This document shows, piece by piece, positions 17,731 through 28,095 of a stretch of 64,000 bases of DNA (its first letter is position 1; every line of letters starts with the position of its first letter). The position numbers and the translations under genes are program-made. Source of the stretch: Youxingia wuxianensis (GTDB taxonomy: Bacteria; Bacillota; Clostridia; Oscillospirales; Ruminococcaceae); contig NZ_JACRTD010000002.1 of the NCBI RefSeq assembly GCF_014385085.1, positions 62,001 to 126,000 on the forward strand, written 5' to 3'. The notes beneath the pieces are model-generated. The model was not told the DNA's origin. It saw nothing but the letters and a program-made list of their open reading frames with translations, and did no database searches.

Positions 17731-19899
17731 ATGAGTGATAACACCAATATGAACGAAACAACCAGTTTATACCACAACCGGGAGCTGAGCTGGCTGAAAT
17801 TTAACCAACGAGTGCTGGAACAGTCTATTGACAACAGCATCCCGCTGTTTGAACGGTTGAAATTTATTTCGATTTTCTCTAATAATATGGATGAATTCTT
17901 TATGATTCGGGTAGGAAGTTTGACAGACGCGTCCATTCTGACGCCAGAAAATCGGGACAATAAATCCGGGATGACAGCGGCGCAGCAGCTTTCGGCGATT
18001 TTTATGGATGTGCGGGAGCTGATCAAGAAAAAGGATGAGGCGTATAAGCGCATCGCCAAGGAGTTAGACACTTTTGGTATTCAACATATGAATATGGATG
18101 CGCTCAATGAAGAACAGGAGCGCTTTTTGCGGGAGTATTTCCAGCAGGAAGTTATGCCTATGCTGGCGCCGCAGATTATTGATAAACATCACCCCTTCCC
18201 ATTTTTAAAAAACAAAGAAACCTATATCTGCACCCAACTGCAAACCAAAGGGGATTTTATAAAAATTGCGATTATACCGGTATCCACAGGATTTGACCGG
18301 CTGGTTTTTCTGCCCTTTGACAAGGAAAAGTTTGTGCTGATGGAGGAATTGGTCCTGCGGTACTGTGATACAATTTTTGAGAACTATGTGGTCGTGGCAA
18401 AGACGATTTTTCGCATTACCCGCAATGCGGATATTAATGTAGAGGAAGCTATGTACGACCATGACATGGACTATCGCAGCGTTATGGAAGAGCTGGTGAA
18501 AAACCGCAAAAAGCTCATGCCGATCCGTATTGAGTTTCAAGGGATCGCTCGGCCGGCAATTGTGGAACAGCTTTGCAGTAAACTGGAGCTTACTGGAGAC
18601 CGAGTATTTTTTAATCAGACGCCTCTGGATATGTCTTTTGGATTCAGTATGTACAGCATGTTTGAACACAAGACCCCCAAAGAGCTGTTTTATCCCTCTT
18701 TGCTTCCTCAGCTTTCTCCGGATGTGGATATAGACAGACCCATGATCCCGCAGATTATGGAAAAAGATATCCTATTAAGTTATCCGTTTGAAAGTATGAA
18801 GCCGTTTATTAACCTGCTTGTAGAAGCGGCGGGGGATCCCACGGTAATGAGCATAAAAATGACTTTGTATCGGGTGGCCCATGAATCTCAGATTGTTGCC
18901 GCCCTGATCAAGGCGGCGGAAAATGGGAAAGAGGTTCATGTGGTTGTAGAGCTGCGGGCCCGTTTTGATGAGGAAAACAATATTATCTGGTCCAAACGCT
19001 TAGAAGAAGCCGGGGTTAACGTGGTGTACGGGTTAGGAGAGTACAAAGTACACTCCAAACTGCTGGTGATTACCCGCAAAGTGGGCAATACGATCAGTTT
19101 CATTACCCAGATTGGTACGGGCAACTATAATGAATCCACTGCAAAGCTGTATACAGACCTGTGCCTAATGACCGCGAAAAAGGAATTTGGGGAAGAAGGA
19201 AACCGAATTTTTACCGGAATTTTAACCGATAGTCCGGCGGATAATACCCGTCATCTTCTTGCCGCGCCTGTGACGATGAAACCGATGATTCTTCACTTTA
19301 TCGACCATGAGATCAAGCTGGCGAAGGAAGGAGCGCCTGCCGAGATTACAGTAAAGATTAACTCCCTGACAGACAAGGACATTATTGACCGGCTAATCAA
19401 TGCTTCCATGGCCGGGGTGAAAATCCGTATGATTATCCGCGGAATCTGCTGCCTGCGGGCAGGAGTACCGGGATATACGGATAATATTCAGGTGATCAGC
19501 ATTGTAGGGCGCCTATTGGAGCACAGCCGGGTATATGTGTTCGGCACGCCGGAGAGAAGCATTATGTATATTTCTTCCGCCGACTTTATGACAAGGAATA
19601 TGGAGCGCCGGGTAGAAGTGGCGGCGCCTATTTATGACCCCCAACTCAAACAGCGGATCATGGATATGTTACATCTTCAGTTCAGCGACAATGTAAAGGC
19701 AAAACGCTTGCTTGAGAATGGAGAATATGCGCTTGTACAAAACGGCCGGCCGTCTACCGACAGCCAGATTGATCAGTACAAACTGGCATATATGCGTGCG
19801 GAAAAAGCGGCGGTTCAGGAAAAGAAAGAGGAAATAAAACCCAGGGGGAAATCCGGTTTTAACAAGTTTATGGATAAAATCAAGAGCTTATTCAAATGA
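17731..19899 (+). CDS. ppk1: Polyphosphate kinase (Ppk1)
   Basis: The 722-residue enzyme reversibly polymerises the ATP gamma-phosphate into polyphosphate. It opens with the family stretch YHNRELSWLKFNQRVLEQS, then NNMDEFFMIRVG near residue 55. The phospholipase-D-like half holds the active-site His of YKVHSKLLVI (His441), and QIGTGNYNE near 465 follows. The C-terminal basic tail (residues ~690-722) is not conserved. A GGGG site lies 10 bases before the ATG at 17731. The gene stands alone between ftsZ and a topoisomerase pair. Confidence 0.95.
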   Translation: MSDNTNMNETTSLYHNRELSWLKFNQRVLEQSIDNSIPLFERLKFISIFSNNMDEFFMIRVGSLTDASILTPENRDNKSGMTAAQQLSAIFMDVRELIKKKDEAYKRIAKELDTFGIQHMNMDALNEEQERFLREYFQQEVMPMLAPQIIDKHHPFPFLKNKETYICTQLQTKGDFIKIAIIPVSTGFDRLVFLPFDKEKFVLMEELVLRYCDTIFENYVVVAKTIFRITRNADINVEEAMYDHDMDYRSVMEELVKNRKKLMPIRIEFQGIARPAIVEQLCSKLELTGDRVFFNQTPLDMSFGFSMYSMFEHKTPKELFYPSLLPQLSPDVDIDRPMIPQIMEKDILLSYPFESMKPFINLLVEAAGDPTVMSIKMTLYRVAHESQIVAALIKAAENGKEVHVVVELRARFDEENNIIWSKRLEEAGVNVVYGLGEYKVHSKLLVITRKVGNTISFITQIGTGNYNESTAKLYTDLCLMTAKKEFGEEGNRIFTGILTDSPADNTRHLLAAPVTMKPMILHFIDHEIKLAKEGAPAEITVKINSLTDKDIIDRLINASMAGVKIRMIIRGICCLRAGVPGYTDNIQVISIVGRLLEHSRVYVFGTPERSIMYISSADFMTRNMERRVEVAAPIYDPQLKQRIMDMLHLQFSDNVKAKRLLENGEYALVQNGRPSTDSQIDQYKLAYMRAEKAAVQEKKEEIKPRGKSGFNKFMDKIKSLFK

Positions 19900-19975
19900 T
19901 AATCTTCCACAGGGTCTGCTCTTGACAAAATGGGAAATATCAAGTTTACTTATATAGGAAGATTTTACAATAGTT

Positions 19976-20005
19976 CTGCTGTATGCCAAAACAGGCATAC
20001 AGCAG
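19976..20005 (+). other. Perfect hairpin between ppk1 and the topoisomerase operon
   Basis: CTGCTGTATGCC and GGCATACAGCAG form a 12-bp perfect stem around a 6-base loop. The downstream tract (CTATCTTTG) is only modestly T-rich, so it may be a weak terminator for ppk1 or a leader hairpin for the next gene. Confidence 0.55.
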
Positions 20006-20055
20006 CTATCTTTGCTATGGATTTTAAGAAAATTACAATGTTCGGAGGCGCAGGG

Positions 20056-22041
20056 ATGCCAAGAAAAATGGTAAGTGAATATGGCAACGACAGTATATCC
20101 GCATTAAAGGGGGCCGATCGGGTAAGAAAACGCCCGGGGGTTATCTTTGGTTCGGACGGGCTGGAAGGCTGTCAGCATTCGATGTTTGAGATCTTATCAA
20201 ACTCTATTGACGAGGCCAGAGAAGGCTTTGGGGATAAGATTATTATCACCCGGTATCAGGATCATTCTATCGAAGTGGAGGACTTTGGCCGGGGCATTCC
20301 TGTAGACTTTAATCAGCGGGAAGGCAGGTACAACTGGGAACTGGTATTTTGTGAGCTGTATGCCGGTGGAAAATATTCTACCAACGAAGGGGAGAGTTAC
20401 GAATACTCCTTGGGACTTAACGGTCTGGGATTATGCGCTACCCAATATGCGGCGGAATATATGGATGTGGAAATTTATCGGGATGGGATGAAATATTCCC
20501 TTCGCTTTGAACGGGGAGAAAATGTGGACGGCCTTGTGAAAGAGGAGGTCCGACGGAAAGCGACCGGGACCAAAATTCGCTGGCGGCCGGATTTGCAGGT
20601 GTTTACAGACATCAATATCTCCAAGGAATATTTTCAGGACGTGCTTAAGCGCCAGGCGGTGGTAAACGACGGAATCCGTTTTATTCTGCGCAACCAGACA
20701 GACGAAGGGTTTGAAGAAGAGGAATTTTTGTATGAAAACGGGATTGTAGATTATGCCAATGAAATTGCGGGAAGCGAATATCTCACTCCGGTACAGTTCT
20801 GGAAGGCGGAGCGCAAAGGCAGAGACCGGGCGGACAAGCCGGAATACAAAGTAAAATTATCTTTGGCTTTTTGTTTTTCCAACCGAGTGAAACAAACCGA
20901 ATATTATCATAACTCCAGTTATCTGGAACATGGCGGCTCCCCGGAAAAAGCGGTGAAATTGGCTTTTGTATATATGATTGACAGTTTCATTAAAAACGCG
21001 GGAAAATATCAAAAAAATGAAAGCAAAATTACCTTCCAGGATGTGGAGGATTGCTTGGTGCTGGTGTCCTCTTCTTTTTCCACTCAGACCTCCTATGAAA
21101 ACCAGACAAAAAAAGCGATCACCAATAAGTTTATCTATGAGGCGATGAACGAGTTTCTCCGTCATCAGCTGGAAGTGTATTTTATTGAAAATCCAGACGA
21201 CGCGGCGAAAATCGCCGAGCAGGTTCTCATTAACAAACGCAGCCGGGAAAATGCGGAAAAAACACGGCTGAACTTAAAAAAGAAATTAGCGGGTACGCTG
21301 GATATGTCCAATCGGGTACAGAAATTTGTGGACTGCCGGACCAAAGATGTAGGACGCCGGGAGATTTATATTGTGGAAGGAGATTCCGCCCTTGGTTCCT
21401 GCAAACTGGGCAGGGATTCGGAATTTCAAGCCATTATCCCGGTGCGCGGAAAAATCCTTAACTGCCTGAAAGCAGAATACGATAAGATCTTTAAAAACGA
21501 TATTATCACCGATATTATCAAGGTGCTGGGCTGCGGAGTAGAGGTTACCTCCAAGGCCAATAAGGAACTAAGCTCGTTTGACCTGGATGGTCTTCGGTGG
21601 AATAAGGTGGTTATTTGTACAGACGCAGATGTGGATGGGTTTCAGATTCGTACGCTGATTTTGACCATGCTTTACCGGCTGACGCCCACCTTGATTGAAC
21701 AAGGGTATGTTTACATCGCAGAATCTCCCTTATACGAGATTACTACAAAGGACAAAACCTACTTTGCATATACGGAAAGCGAAAAGGCGGATGCTCTGGA
21801 AAAGATCGGCAGCGGGAAATATACTATCCAGCGCTCCAAAGGGCTGGGCGAAAACGAACCGGATATGATGTGGCTGACCACCATGAATCCGCAGACCCGG
21901 AGACTGATCAAGGTCACCCCATCCCAAGCGCAGGCTACCAGCGAAATGTTCGACTTGCTGCTGGGGGATAATTTAGCAGGAAGAAAAGAATTTATCGCGG
22001 AGAATGGGTATCAGTATCTGGAACTGGCGGATATTTCTTAA
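20056..22041 (+). CDS. Type IIA topoisomerase subunit B (GyrB/ParE-like, divergent)
   Basis: The 661-residue ATPase subunit opens with a GHKL fold: ILSNSIDEAREG near 48, DFGRGIPVD near 77, and a degenerate lid loop SLGLNGLGLCATQY near 120 where GyrB has a GLHGVG-type loop. The TOPRIM domain has EGDSALGSCKLGRDSEFQ near 440 (GyrB: EGDSAGGSAKQGRD) and DADVDGFQIRTL near 525 (GyrB: DADVDGAHIRTL). These changes mark a paralogue distinct from housekeeping GyrB, common in Clostridia as a ParE-like subunit. The ATG at 20056 has GGAGG before it; a longer frame from 19930 would cross the hairpin above. It pairs with the next gene, 23 bases on. Confidence 0.88.
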   Translation: MPRKMVSEYGNDSISALKGADRVRKRPGVIFGSDGLEGCQHSMFEILSNSIDEAREGFGDKIIITRYQDHSIEVEDFGRGIPVDFNQREGRYNWELVFCELYAGGKYSTNEGESYEYSLGLNGLGLCATQYAAEYMDVEIYRDGMKYSLRFERGENVDGLVKEEVRRKATGTKIRWRPDLQVFTDINISKEYFQDVLKRQAVVNDGIRFILRNQTDEGFEEEEFLYENGIVDYANEIAGSEYLTPVQFWKAERKGRDRADKPEYKVKLSLAFCFSNRVKQTEYYHNSSYLEHGGSPEKAVKLAFVYMIDSFIKNAGKYQKNESKITFQDVEDCLVLVSSSFSTQTSYENQTKKAITNKFIYEAMNEFLRHQLEVYFIENPDDAAKIAEQVLINKRSRENAEKTRLNLKKKLAGTLDMSNRVQKFVDCRTKDVGRREIYIVEGDSALGSCKLGRDSEFQAIIPVRGKILNCLKAEYDKIFKNDIITDIIKVLGCGVEVTSKANKELSSFDLDGLRWNKVVICTDADVDGFQIRTLILTMLYRLTPTLIEQGYVYIAESPLYEITTKDKTYFAYTESEKADALEKIGSGKYTIQRSKGLGENEPDMMWLTTMNPQTRRLIKVTPSQAQATSEMFDLLLGDNLAGRKEFIAENGYQYLELADIS

Positions 22042-22064
22042 TTTGGATCATTGGAGTTGAATAC

Positions 22065-24302
22065 ATGGCGACGAAAAAACCAAAAAAACAACCGGAGAAA
22101 CAGGTAAATACCTCCGCGGCTTTTATTGAAAACGCGGGGATTGTGGTTCAGCAGCCCATTACAGAAACTCTGGAAAAAAACTACATGCCTTACGCCATGA
22201 GCGTTATTGTTTCCCGTGCGATCCCGGAAATTGACGGGTTTAAGCCTTCCCACCGGAAACTTCTGTATACCATGTATAAAATGGGGCTGCTCACTGGAGC
22301 AAGAACAAAATCTGCCAATGTGGTAGGCCAGACCATGAGACTTAATCCCCATGGGGACCAGGCGATCTATGAAACAATGGTGCGTCTTTCCCGGGGATAT
22401 GAGGCGCTGCTTCACCCCTATGTGGACAGTAAGGGCAATTTCGGTAAGGCTTATTCCCGGGATATGGCGTTTGCCGCCTCCCGGTATACCGAAGTGAAAT
22501 TGGACGCCATCTGTGCAGAGCTGTTTGGGGATATCGATAAGGACACAGTAGATTTTATCGATAACTATGACAATACCATGAAAGAACCCACCCTTCTTCC
22601 AGTGTCCTATCCCTCCATCTTGGTCAACGCCAATGTGGGAATCGCGGTAGGTATGGCAAGCTCCATCTGTCCGTTTAATTTGGCGGAGGTGTGCGAGACC
22701 ACAATCGCGCTGCTGAAAAATCCGGATCACGATATTCTGGAAACGCTGAAAGCACCGGATTTTCCTGGCGGGGGATATATTGTTTATAATGAAAACGACC
22801 TTAGGACGATTTATAACAGCGGCAGGGGCGGGCTTAAGGTTAGGGCCAGGTACTCCTATGACAAATCCAACAATTGTATTGATATTACTGAAATTCCTCC
22901 TACCACTACGGTAGAGGCGATTATGGATAAAGTCATAGAACTGGTAAAAGCGGGCAAAATTCGGGAAATTGCCGACATGAGGGATGAAACCGATCTGTCC
23001 GGGTTAAAACTTACCATTGATTTAAAACGCGGAGTAGATCCGGATAAATTGATGCGCGCCCTGTTTAAAGCCACCCCTTTGGAGGACACCTTTTCCTGTA
23101 ATTTTAACGTACTGATCGGCGGGATGCCCCGAGTGTGCTCGGTCAAAGACTTAATCGAGGAATGGACGGCATTTCGGGAAGACTGCGTGCGGCGCAAGGT
23201 GTATTTCGAGCTGGGACGCAAAAAAGAGAAGCTTCATCTGCTCAAAGGGCTAAAGCGTATTTTATTGGACATCGATAAGGCCATTAAGATTGTGCGGGAA
23301 ACAGAAGAAGAAAAAGAAGTAGTGCCCAATCTAATGATTGGTTTTGGTATTGACAAAACTCAAGCGGAATATGTAGCGGAAATTCGTCTGCGCCAGCTCA
23401 ATAGGGAATATATCTTAAAACGTCTGGAAGAAACCGACCAGCTCAAAAAAGATATTGAAGAAATGGAAGGAATTTTGGCGGACAGGAAAAAGGTCCGGTC
23501 CATTATTATTTCCGAACTTGGACAGATCAGCAAAAAATACTCTAAACCCCGGCGCAGCCTGTTGTATTATCCAACCCAGGAGGATTCTCAGGTGGCGGAG
23601 GAAAACATCCCGGATTATCCGGTGCGCTTGTTCTTTACCCGGGAAGGATATTTTAAAAAGATCACCCCCCAGTCCCTGCGTATGAGCGGCGAGCACAAGC
23701 TGAAAGATGGGGACTTGATTACCCGGGAAGTGGAGGCGACCAATACCTGCGAACTTTTATTTTTTACAAATCTCCACCAGGTATACAAGGCCAGGGCCTG
23801 CGATTTTGACGATACAAAGGCCAGCGTTATGGGAGATTATGTAGCGGCCAAGCTGGGGATGGACGAGGGAGAAACCGCGGTTTATATGGCGGTGACCAGC
23901 AACTTTGCCGGCTGTATGATGTTCTTTTTTGAAAACGGCAAGGCGGCCAAGGTAGAGCTGTCGGCCTACCAAACTAAGACCCGCAGGAAAAAGCTGCTTG
24001 CCGCCTACAGCGACAAGGCTCCGCTGGCGGCGATGTTCCAGGCGGATGAGGACCAGGAATTTTTGCTGACCAGCTCGGCGGAACGGGCGCTGATTGTTCA
24101 CAGCGGTGCTGTCAATCCAAAATCTACCCGGGATACCCAGGGAGTAGCGGTGATGACACTGAAGAAAAACCATTTTGTGGCGTCGGTCAAACCCTTTAAA
24201 GAAGGAATGGTAGAAAATTCCCACCGTTTCCGCACAAAGACCCTCCCGGCGGCAGGCGCGCTGCTGCGGGCACAGGACAAAGGGGAACAGCTTACCTTGT
24301 AG
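22065..24302 (+). CDS. Type IIA topoisomerase subunit A (GyrA/ParC-like, divergent)
   Basis: The 745-residue subunit carries out DNA breakage. The winged-helix region has NPHGDQAIYETMVRL near 94 and the catalytic tyrosine in AASRYTEVKL (Tyr141). A coiled-coil tower (~380-470) follows, then a beta-propeller C-terminal domain of about 230 residues. I see no GyrA box (QRRGGKG-like); the corresponding region reads YQTKTRRKKLLAAYSDK, so wrapping-type supercoiling is unlikely and a decatenase (ParC-like) role is favoured. It is translated from an ATG 23 bases after its partner. Confidence 0.88.
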   Translation: MATKKPKKQPEKQVNTSAAFIENAGIVVQQPITETLEKNYMPYAMSVIVSRAIPEIDGFKPSHRKLLYTMYKMGLLTGARTKSANVVGQTMRLNPHGDQAIYETMVRLSRGYEALLHPYVDSKGNFGKAYSRDMAFAASRYTEVKLDAICAELFGDIDKDTVDFIDNYDNTMKEPTLLPVSYPSILVNANVGIAVGMASSICPFNLAEVCETTIALLKNPDHDILETLKAPDFPGGGYIVYNENDLRTIYNSGRGGLKVRARYSYDKSNNCIDITEIPPTTTVEAIMDKVIELVKAGKIREIADMRDETDLSGLKLTIDLKRGVDPDKLMRALFKATPLEDTFSCNFNVLIGGMPRVCSVKDLIEEWTAFREDCVRRKVYFELGRKKEKLHLLKGLKRILLDIDKAIKIVRETEEEKEVVPNLMIGFGIDKTQAEYVAEIRLRQLNREYILKRLEETDQLKKDIEEMEGILADRKKVRSIIISELGQISKKYSKPRRSLLYYPTQEDSQVAEENIPDYPVRLFFTREGYFKKITPQSLRMSGEHKLKDGDLITREVEATNTCELLFFTNLHQVYKARACDFDDTKASVMGDYVAAKLGMDEGETAVYMAVTSNFAGCMMFFFENGKAAKVELSAYQTKTRRKKLLAAYSDKAPLAAMFQADEDQEFLLTSSAERALIVHSGAVNPKSTRDTQGVAVMTLKKNHFVASVKPFKEGMVENSHRFRTKTLPAAGALLRAQDKGEQLTL

Positions 24303-24317
24303 GATTAAAAAATAAAA

Positions 24318-24357
24318 GCCGGAAAGAGGGGGTATCCTCTTCCGGCCTGGGTTTTTT
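24318..24357 (+). terminator. Intrinsic terminator of the topoisomerase operon
   Basis: GCCGGAAAGAGG and CCTCTTCCGGC pair (one bulged A), followed after CTGGG by six Ts. Confidence 0.85.
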
Positions 24358-24464
24358 ACCCTGTGCAAACGCATTGACAGAGGTAGAAAACCAGTTATAG
24401 TATACGAAAATTCATGAATTTTATGCAGAGTAAGCAAAAAATCAAATTATTTTTGCCGTATCCC

Positions 24465-24493
24465 TTGCAAAGCTTGCCTCATTATGGTATCAT
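24465..24493 (+). promoter_or_regulatory. SigA promoter of secG
   Basis: TTGCAA (24465-24470), a 17-bp spacer and TATCAT (24488-24493), 40 bases before the secG start. Confidence 0.8.
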
Positions 24494-24532
24494 ACTATGA
24501 GTTAGAGCTATTTTTTTCGGAGGTTATGCAGA

Positions 24533-24781
24533 ATGAGCGTTTTAGAGATTGTTGGCGGTATATTGCTGCTGGTTTGCGCGGTAGTGATTGTCCTTTCCGT
24601 TATGTTCCAAGAAAGCAAAGGAAATGGAATGCAGGCGCTTTCCGGTTCCAATGAATCTTCCTATATTGGCAAAGCTGGCGCTAGAACTACCCAGGCGATG
24701 CTGATTAAAATTACAAAAATTACTGGAATTATTTTTGTTGTTGTGACATTGGCTGTTTATCTGATCAGTGCCGCTCTGTAA
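24533..24781 (+). CDS. secG: Preprotein translocase subunit SecG
   Basis: The 82-residue protein has two membrane segments (about 5-24 and 57-78). Between them lies the SecG loop, with VMFQESKGNGMQALSGS and a Gly-Lys-Ala-Gly-Ala-Arg patch. SecG assists SecYE during protein export. CGGAGG precedes the ATG. Clostridial secG often precedes rnr and smpB; here it is monocistronic with its own promoter and terminator. Confidence 0.94.
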   Translation: MSVLEIVGGILLLVCAVVIVLSVMFQESKGNGMQALSGSNESSYIGKAGARTTQAMLIKITKITGIIFVVVTLAVYLISAAL

Positions 24782-24800
24782 TGGTATTTGTTTCAAATGA

Positions 24801-24833
24801 AAAACCTTCACGCTTTGCGTGAAGGTTTTTTTG
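24801..24833. terminator. Terminator between secG and the GNAT gene
   Basis: AAAACCTTCACGC / GCGTGAAGGTTTT with a short TTT loop and following Ts. The A-rich left side lets it serve the convergent GNAT gene as well. Confidence 0.88.
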
Positions 24834-24841
24834 TTATATTC

Positions 24842-25282
24842 TCATAAATACTTTTCCATATCTATATGAGGGCAATGCTCGTCCAGATAAACTTCTCCGT
24901 AAGCGGTATAACCCAGCCGCTGATAGAAGGGTTGGGCCTGGCATTGGGCACTGATATAAACCCGTTTGCCGCCCATGATTTTAATCAGATCCTCCATCTC
25001 CTCCATTAGGCGCCGCCCTAGATTTTTCCCCCGATAAGCCTTGAGCACTGCGATACGCCCCAACTTATAGGAGCATTTGTTGTCCTGCAGGGAGAACACT
25101 CTGGCAGTGGCGACAGGCCTGTCCTCGTCGTAAATCACCAGATGAATGGAGGAGGGGTCGTGTTGGTCTGTGTCCGGGGAGGCAAATCCCTGTTCTTTGG
25201 TAAATACTTCATCCCGCACATAATAGCCGTCTGGTACATCCCCTGGGGGATAGAAAAATCGAGAAACATACAATCTAGTCAT
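24842..25282 (-). CDS. GNAT family N-acetyltransferase (ElaA-like)
   Basis: The 146-residue protein has the acetyl-CoA loop GRIAVLKAYRGKNLGRRLME at about residues 75-94, i.e. the Q/RxxGxG/A-type motif, preceded by the beta strand VATARVF. The opening FYPPGDVPDGYYVRDEVFTKEQ matches the ElaA/YitI-type subgroup. The acceptor is unknown. The ATG at 25282 has AAGGTGG directly against it, which is too close; a TTG three codons later would be better spaced. Its terminator is shared with secG. Confidence 0.85.
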   Translation of the reverse strand: MTRLYVSRFFYPPGDVPDGYYVRDEVFTKEQGFASPDTDQHDPSSIHLVIYDEDRPVATARVFSLQDNKCSYKLGRIAVLKAYRGKNLGRRLMEEMEDLIKIMGGKRVYISAQCQAQPFYQRLGYTAYGEVYLDEHCPHIDMEKYL

Positions 25283-25324
25283 CCACCTTGTCCGAAAAAT
25301 AATAACAAAGTAGAGTATACCCCA

Positions 25325-25597
25325 TCAGGCGCCAAAAATCAACTTAATAAGCAGCATGGACAGTACTCCGGGAATACCAAGCAGGGTGGCTACTCCCACG
25401 GTAAAGAGGTTGACCGAAAGAAGCACCCCGGTAAAGGCGCCTAGATAGCCGATAGAAAATAGGGCAAGGTTCCCGGTAACAGCCGAAAATAAAAGGGATT
25501 TTATGAAATGTCCGGTGCGCAGAAGAGAGATGAAAATTACGATAGCTACTACGGAGGCCAGCAAATAAAATGAATTATCTAAAAGAATGTCCAGCAT
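25325..25597 (-). CDS. BofA family (pro-sigmaK processing inhibitor-like) membrane protein
   Basis: The 90-residue protein has two or three hydrophobic segments and ends with LSVNLFTVGVATLLGIPGVL, the BofA-family signature. BofA holds the SpoIVFB protease inactive in the sporulating mother cell. The start is set at the ATG with AGGTGG five bases before; an in-frame GTG nine bases upstream is possible. It is evidence for sporulation ancestry, although BofA-like proteins occur outside strict sporulation loci. Confidence 0.82.
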   Translation of the reverse strand: MLDILLDNSFYLLASVVAIVIFISLLRTGHFIKSLLFSAVTGNLALFSIGYLGAFTGVLLSVNLFTVGVATLLGIPGVLSMLLIKLIFGA

Positions 25598-25748
25598 CCT
25601 GTCCACCTATCCTTTACATTTAGTGCTTTATTAATCATATATGCCGGTTAGAAAAAATATATACCGCGGACTTGCCTGGGACGGTATATTTATATCAAGT
25701 TGCAGGTATAATTTAGGTAAAGCTAAATTAAAATGGGAGGAAGAAGAA

Positions 25749-25934
25749 ATGTCTGAATATAGTATGATAATTGAGCGGTACTGCCCTACGCTAGGGAAAA
25801 ATATGCCGGTGCAGGTCACTTATGATGAAAAGGGGAGCAGGATAGAAAGCTGCCTTGGAGGTCATCAATGCGGTAAGCAGAGCTGTGAGCATCAGGAGCG
25901 GAAAATTGTATCCAACCGAGAAGAGTTCATATAA
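25749..25934 (+). CDS. Small Cys-rich protein of unknown function
   Basis: The frame encodes 61 residues from an ATG behind GGAGGAAGAAG. Four cysteines are seen: one in RYCPTLGK near the start and three in CLGGHQCGKQSCEH near residues 36-49, with neighbouring His residues, so a metal-binding knuckle is plausible. The codon pattern and Shine-Dalgarno site argue that it is real. It lies back to back with bofA and tail to tail with rnpB. I do not recognise the family. Confidence 0.65.
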   Translation: MSEYSMIIERYCPTLGKNMPVQVTYDEKGSRIESCLGGHQCGKQSCEHQERKIVSNREEFI

Positions 25935-25935
25935 T

Positions 25936-25977
25936 AAAAAAGGGCCCGGTAAGAAATTTTCTTACCGAGCCTTTGTG
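25936..25977. terminator. Terminator between the Cys-rich gene and rnpB
   Basis: AAGGGCCCGGTAAG pairs with CTTACCGAGCCTT (one bulge) around an A/T loop, flanked by As on the left and Ts on the right, so it can serve both converging units. Confidence 0.75.
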
Positions 25978-25997
25978 TTTACGGAAAGTAAAAGCAG

Positions 25998-26345
25998 GGA
26001 GGGAATCTATAAGCCGGGTTCTGTCGCGGACAACGATCTTTCTGGACCGGCTGTCGCCAGACGGTTCTAGCCACCTGTCAAGGCACGGCGGGCCGCCGTA
26101 TCGCCTTCGTCGGTGTTGCTTCGGATAGGGTTTACATGGCAGTACAGTCGCCTGTACCCCGGTGAGCTCTTACCTCGCCTTTCCATCCTTACCGGCAGGA
26201 CTGCCGGCGGTATCTTTCTGTTGCACTGTCCCTCGAGTCGCCTCGGCCTGCCGTTAGCAGGTATCCTGCCCTATGAAGCCCGGACTTTCCTCGCAGCAAA
26301 GAAAAACTTCCTTGCTGCGCCGCTGCCCAATTCGCTCCCTGTACA
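25998..26345 (-). ncRNA. rnpB: RNase P RNA (class A, M1-type)
   Basis: Read on the - strand the RNA has the 5' conserved block GAGGAAAGTCCGGGC (near 26290), ACAGAAAGATACCGCC, GGTAAGAGCTCACCG, and the 3' block ACAGAACCCGGCTTATAGA (near 26010). These are the P4 and CR elements of bacterial RNase P, which cuts 5' leaders from pre-tRNA. The 5' end is set from the promoter and the 3' end from the last conserved helix; both are approximate by some bases. Confidence 0.95.
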
Positions 26346-26351
26346 TGAAAT

Positions 26352-26380
26352 ATTATATATAAATTTTGAGTGGGTGTCAA
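26352..26380 (-). promoter_or_regulatory. SigA promoter of rnpB
   Basis: On the - strand: TTGACA (26380-26375), 17 bp, TATAAT (26357-26352), a consensus promoter ending about 7 bases before the RNA start. Confidence 0.9.
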
Positions 26381-26535
26381 ACAAACGGGGGGTGTTTAAG
26401 ATGATACTAGATTAAATGAATAAAATATTTGAAACTTTTCTTGCGGAAATCTTCTATTTTTTAAGATAACCAAAGGTTTTTTCTAAAATAAAATATAAAA
26501 ATCCGTTAAAAATCTGATTTTTTGCAGCATACATA

Positions 26536-26564
26536 TTGCAAAATTGCATAACTGATTATATAAT
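26536..26564 (+). promoter_or_regulatory. SigA promoter of gdhA
   Basis: TTGCAA (26536-26541), 17 bp, TATAAT (26559-26564). A TGCAA-AA-TTGCA inverted repeat overlaps the -35 box. The rest of the 26381-26535 gap is AT-rich with nothing else recognisable. Confidence 0.82.
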
Positions 26565-26568
26565 GTGA

Positions 26569-27993
<1,425 letters not shown>

Positions 27994-28009
27994 GAGGTTT
28001 GATAGGATG

Positions 28010-28050
28010 AAAAGGACGTACCTGGGCGACGGGGACGTCCTTTTATCATC
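28010..28050 (+). terminator. Intrinsic terminator of gdhA
   Basis: AAAAGGACGT and ACGTCCTTTT form a 10-bp perfect stem around an internal CCTGGGCGACGGGG segment. Confidence 0.8.
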
Positions 28051-28060
28051 CAGCAAGCCT

Positions 28061-28089
28061 TTGACATTACCGGCGTAAAGTGATAAAAT
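28061..28089 (+). promoter_or_regulatory. SigA promoter of ilvE
   Basis: Perfect TTGACA (28061-28066), 17 bp, TAAAAT (28084-28089). It leaves an unusually long ~170-base leader. Confidence 0.85.
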
Positions 28090-28095
28090 ATAGCA

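Noticed and set aside
26113..26415. Frames across 26.0-26.4 kb on both strands
   Set aside because: They lie inside RNase P RNA, whose conserved blocks explain the sequence.
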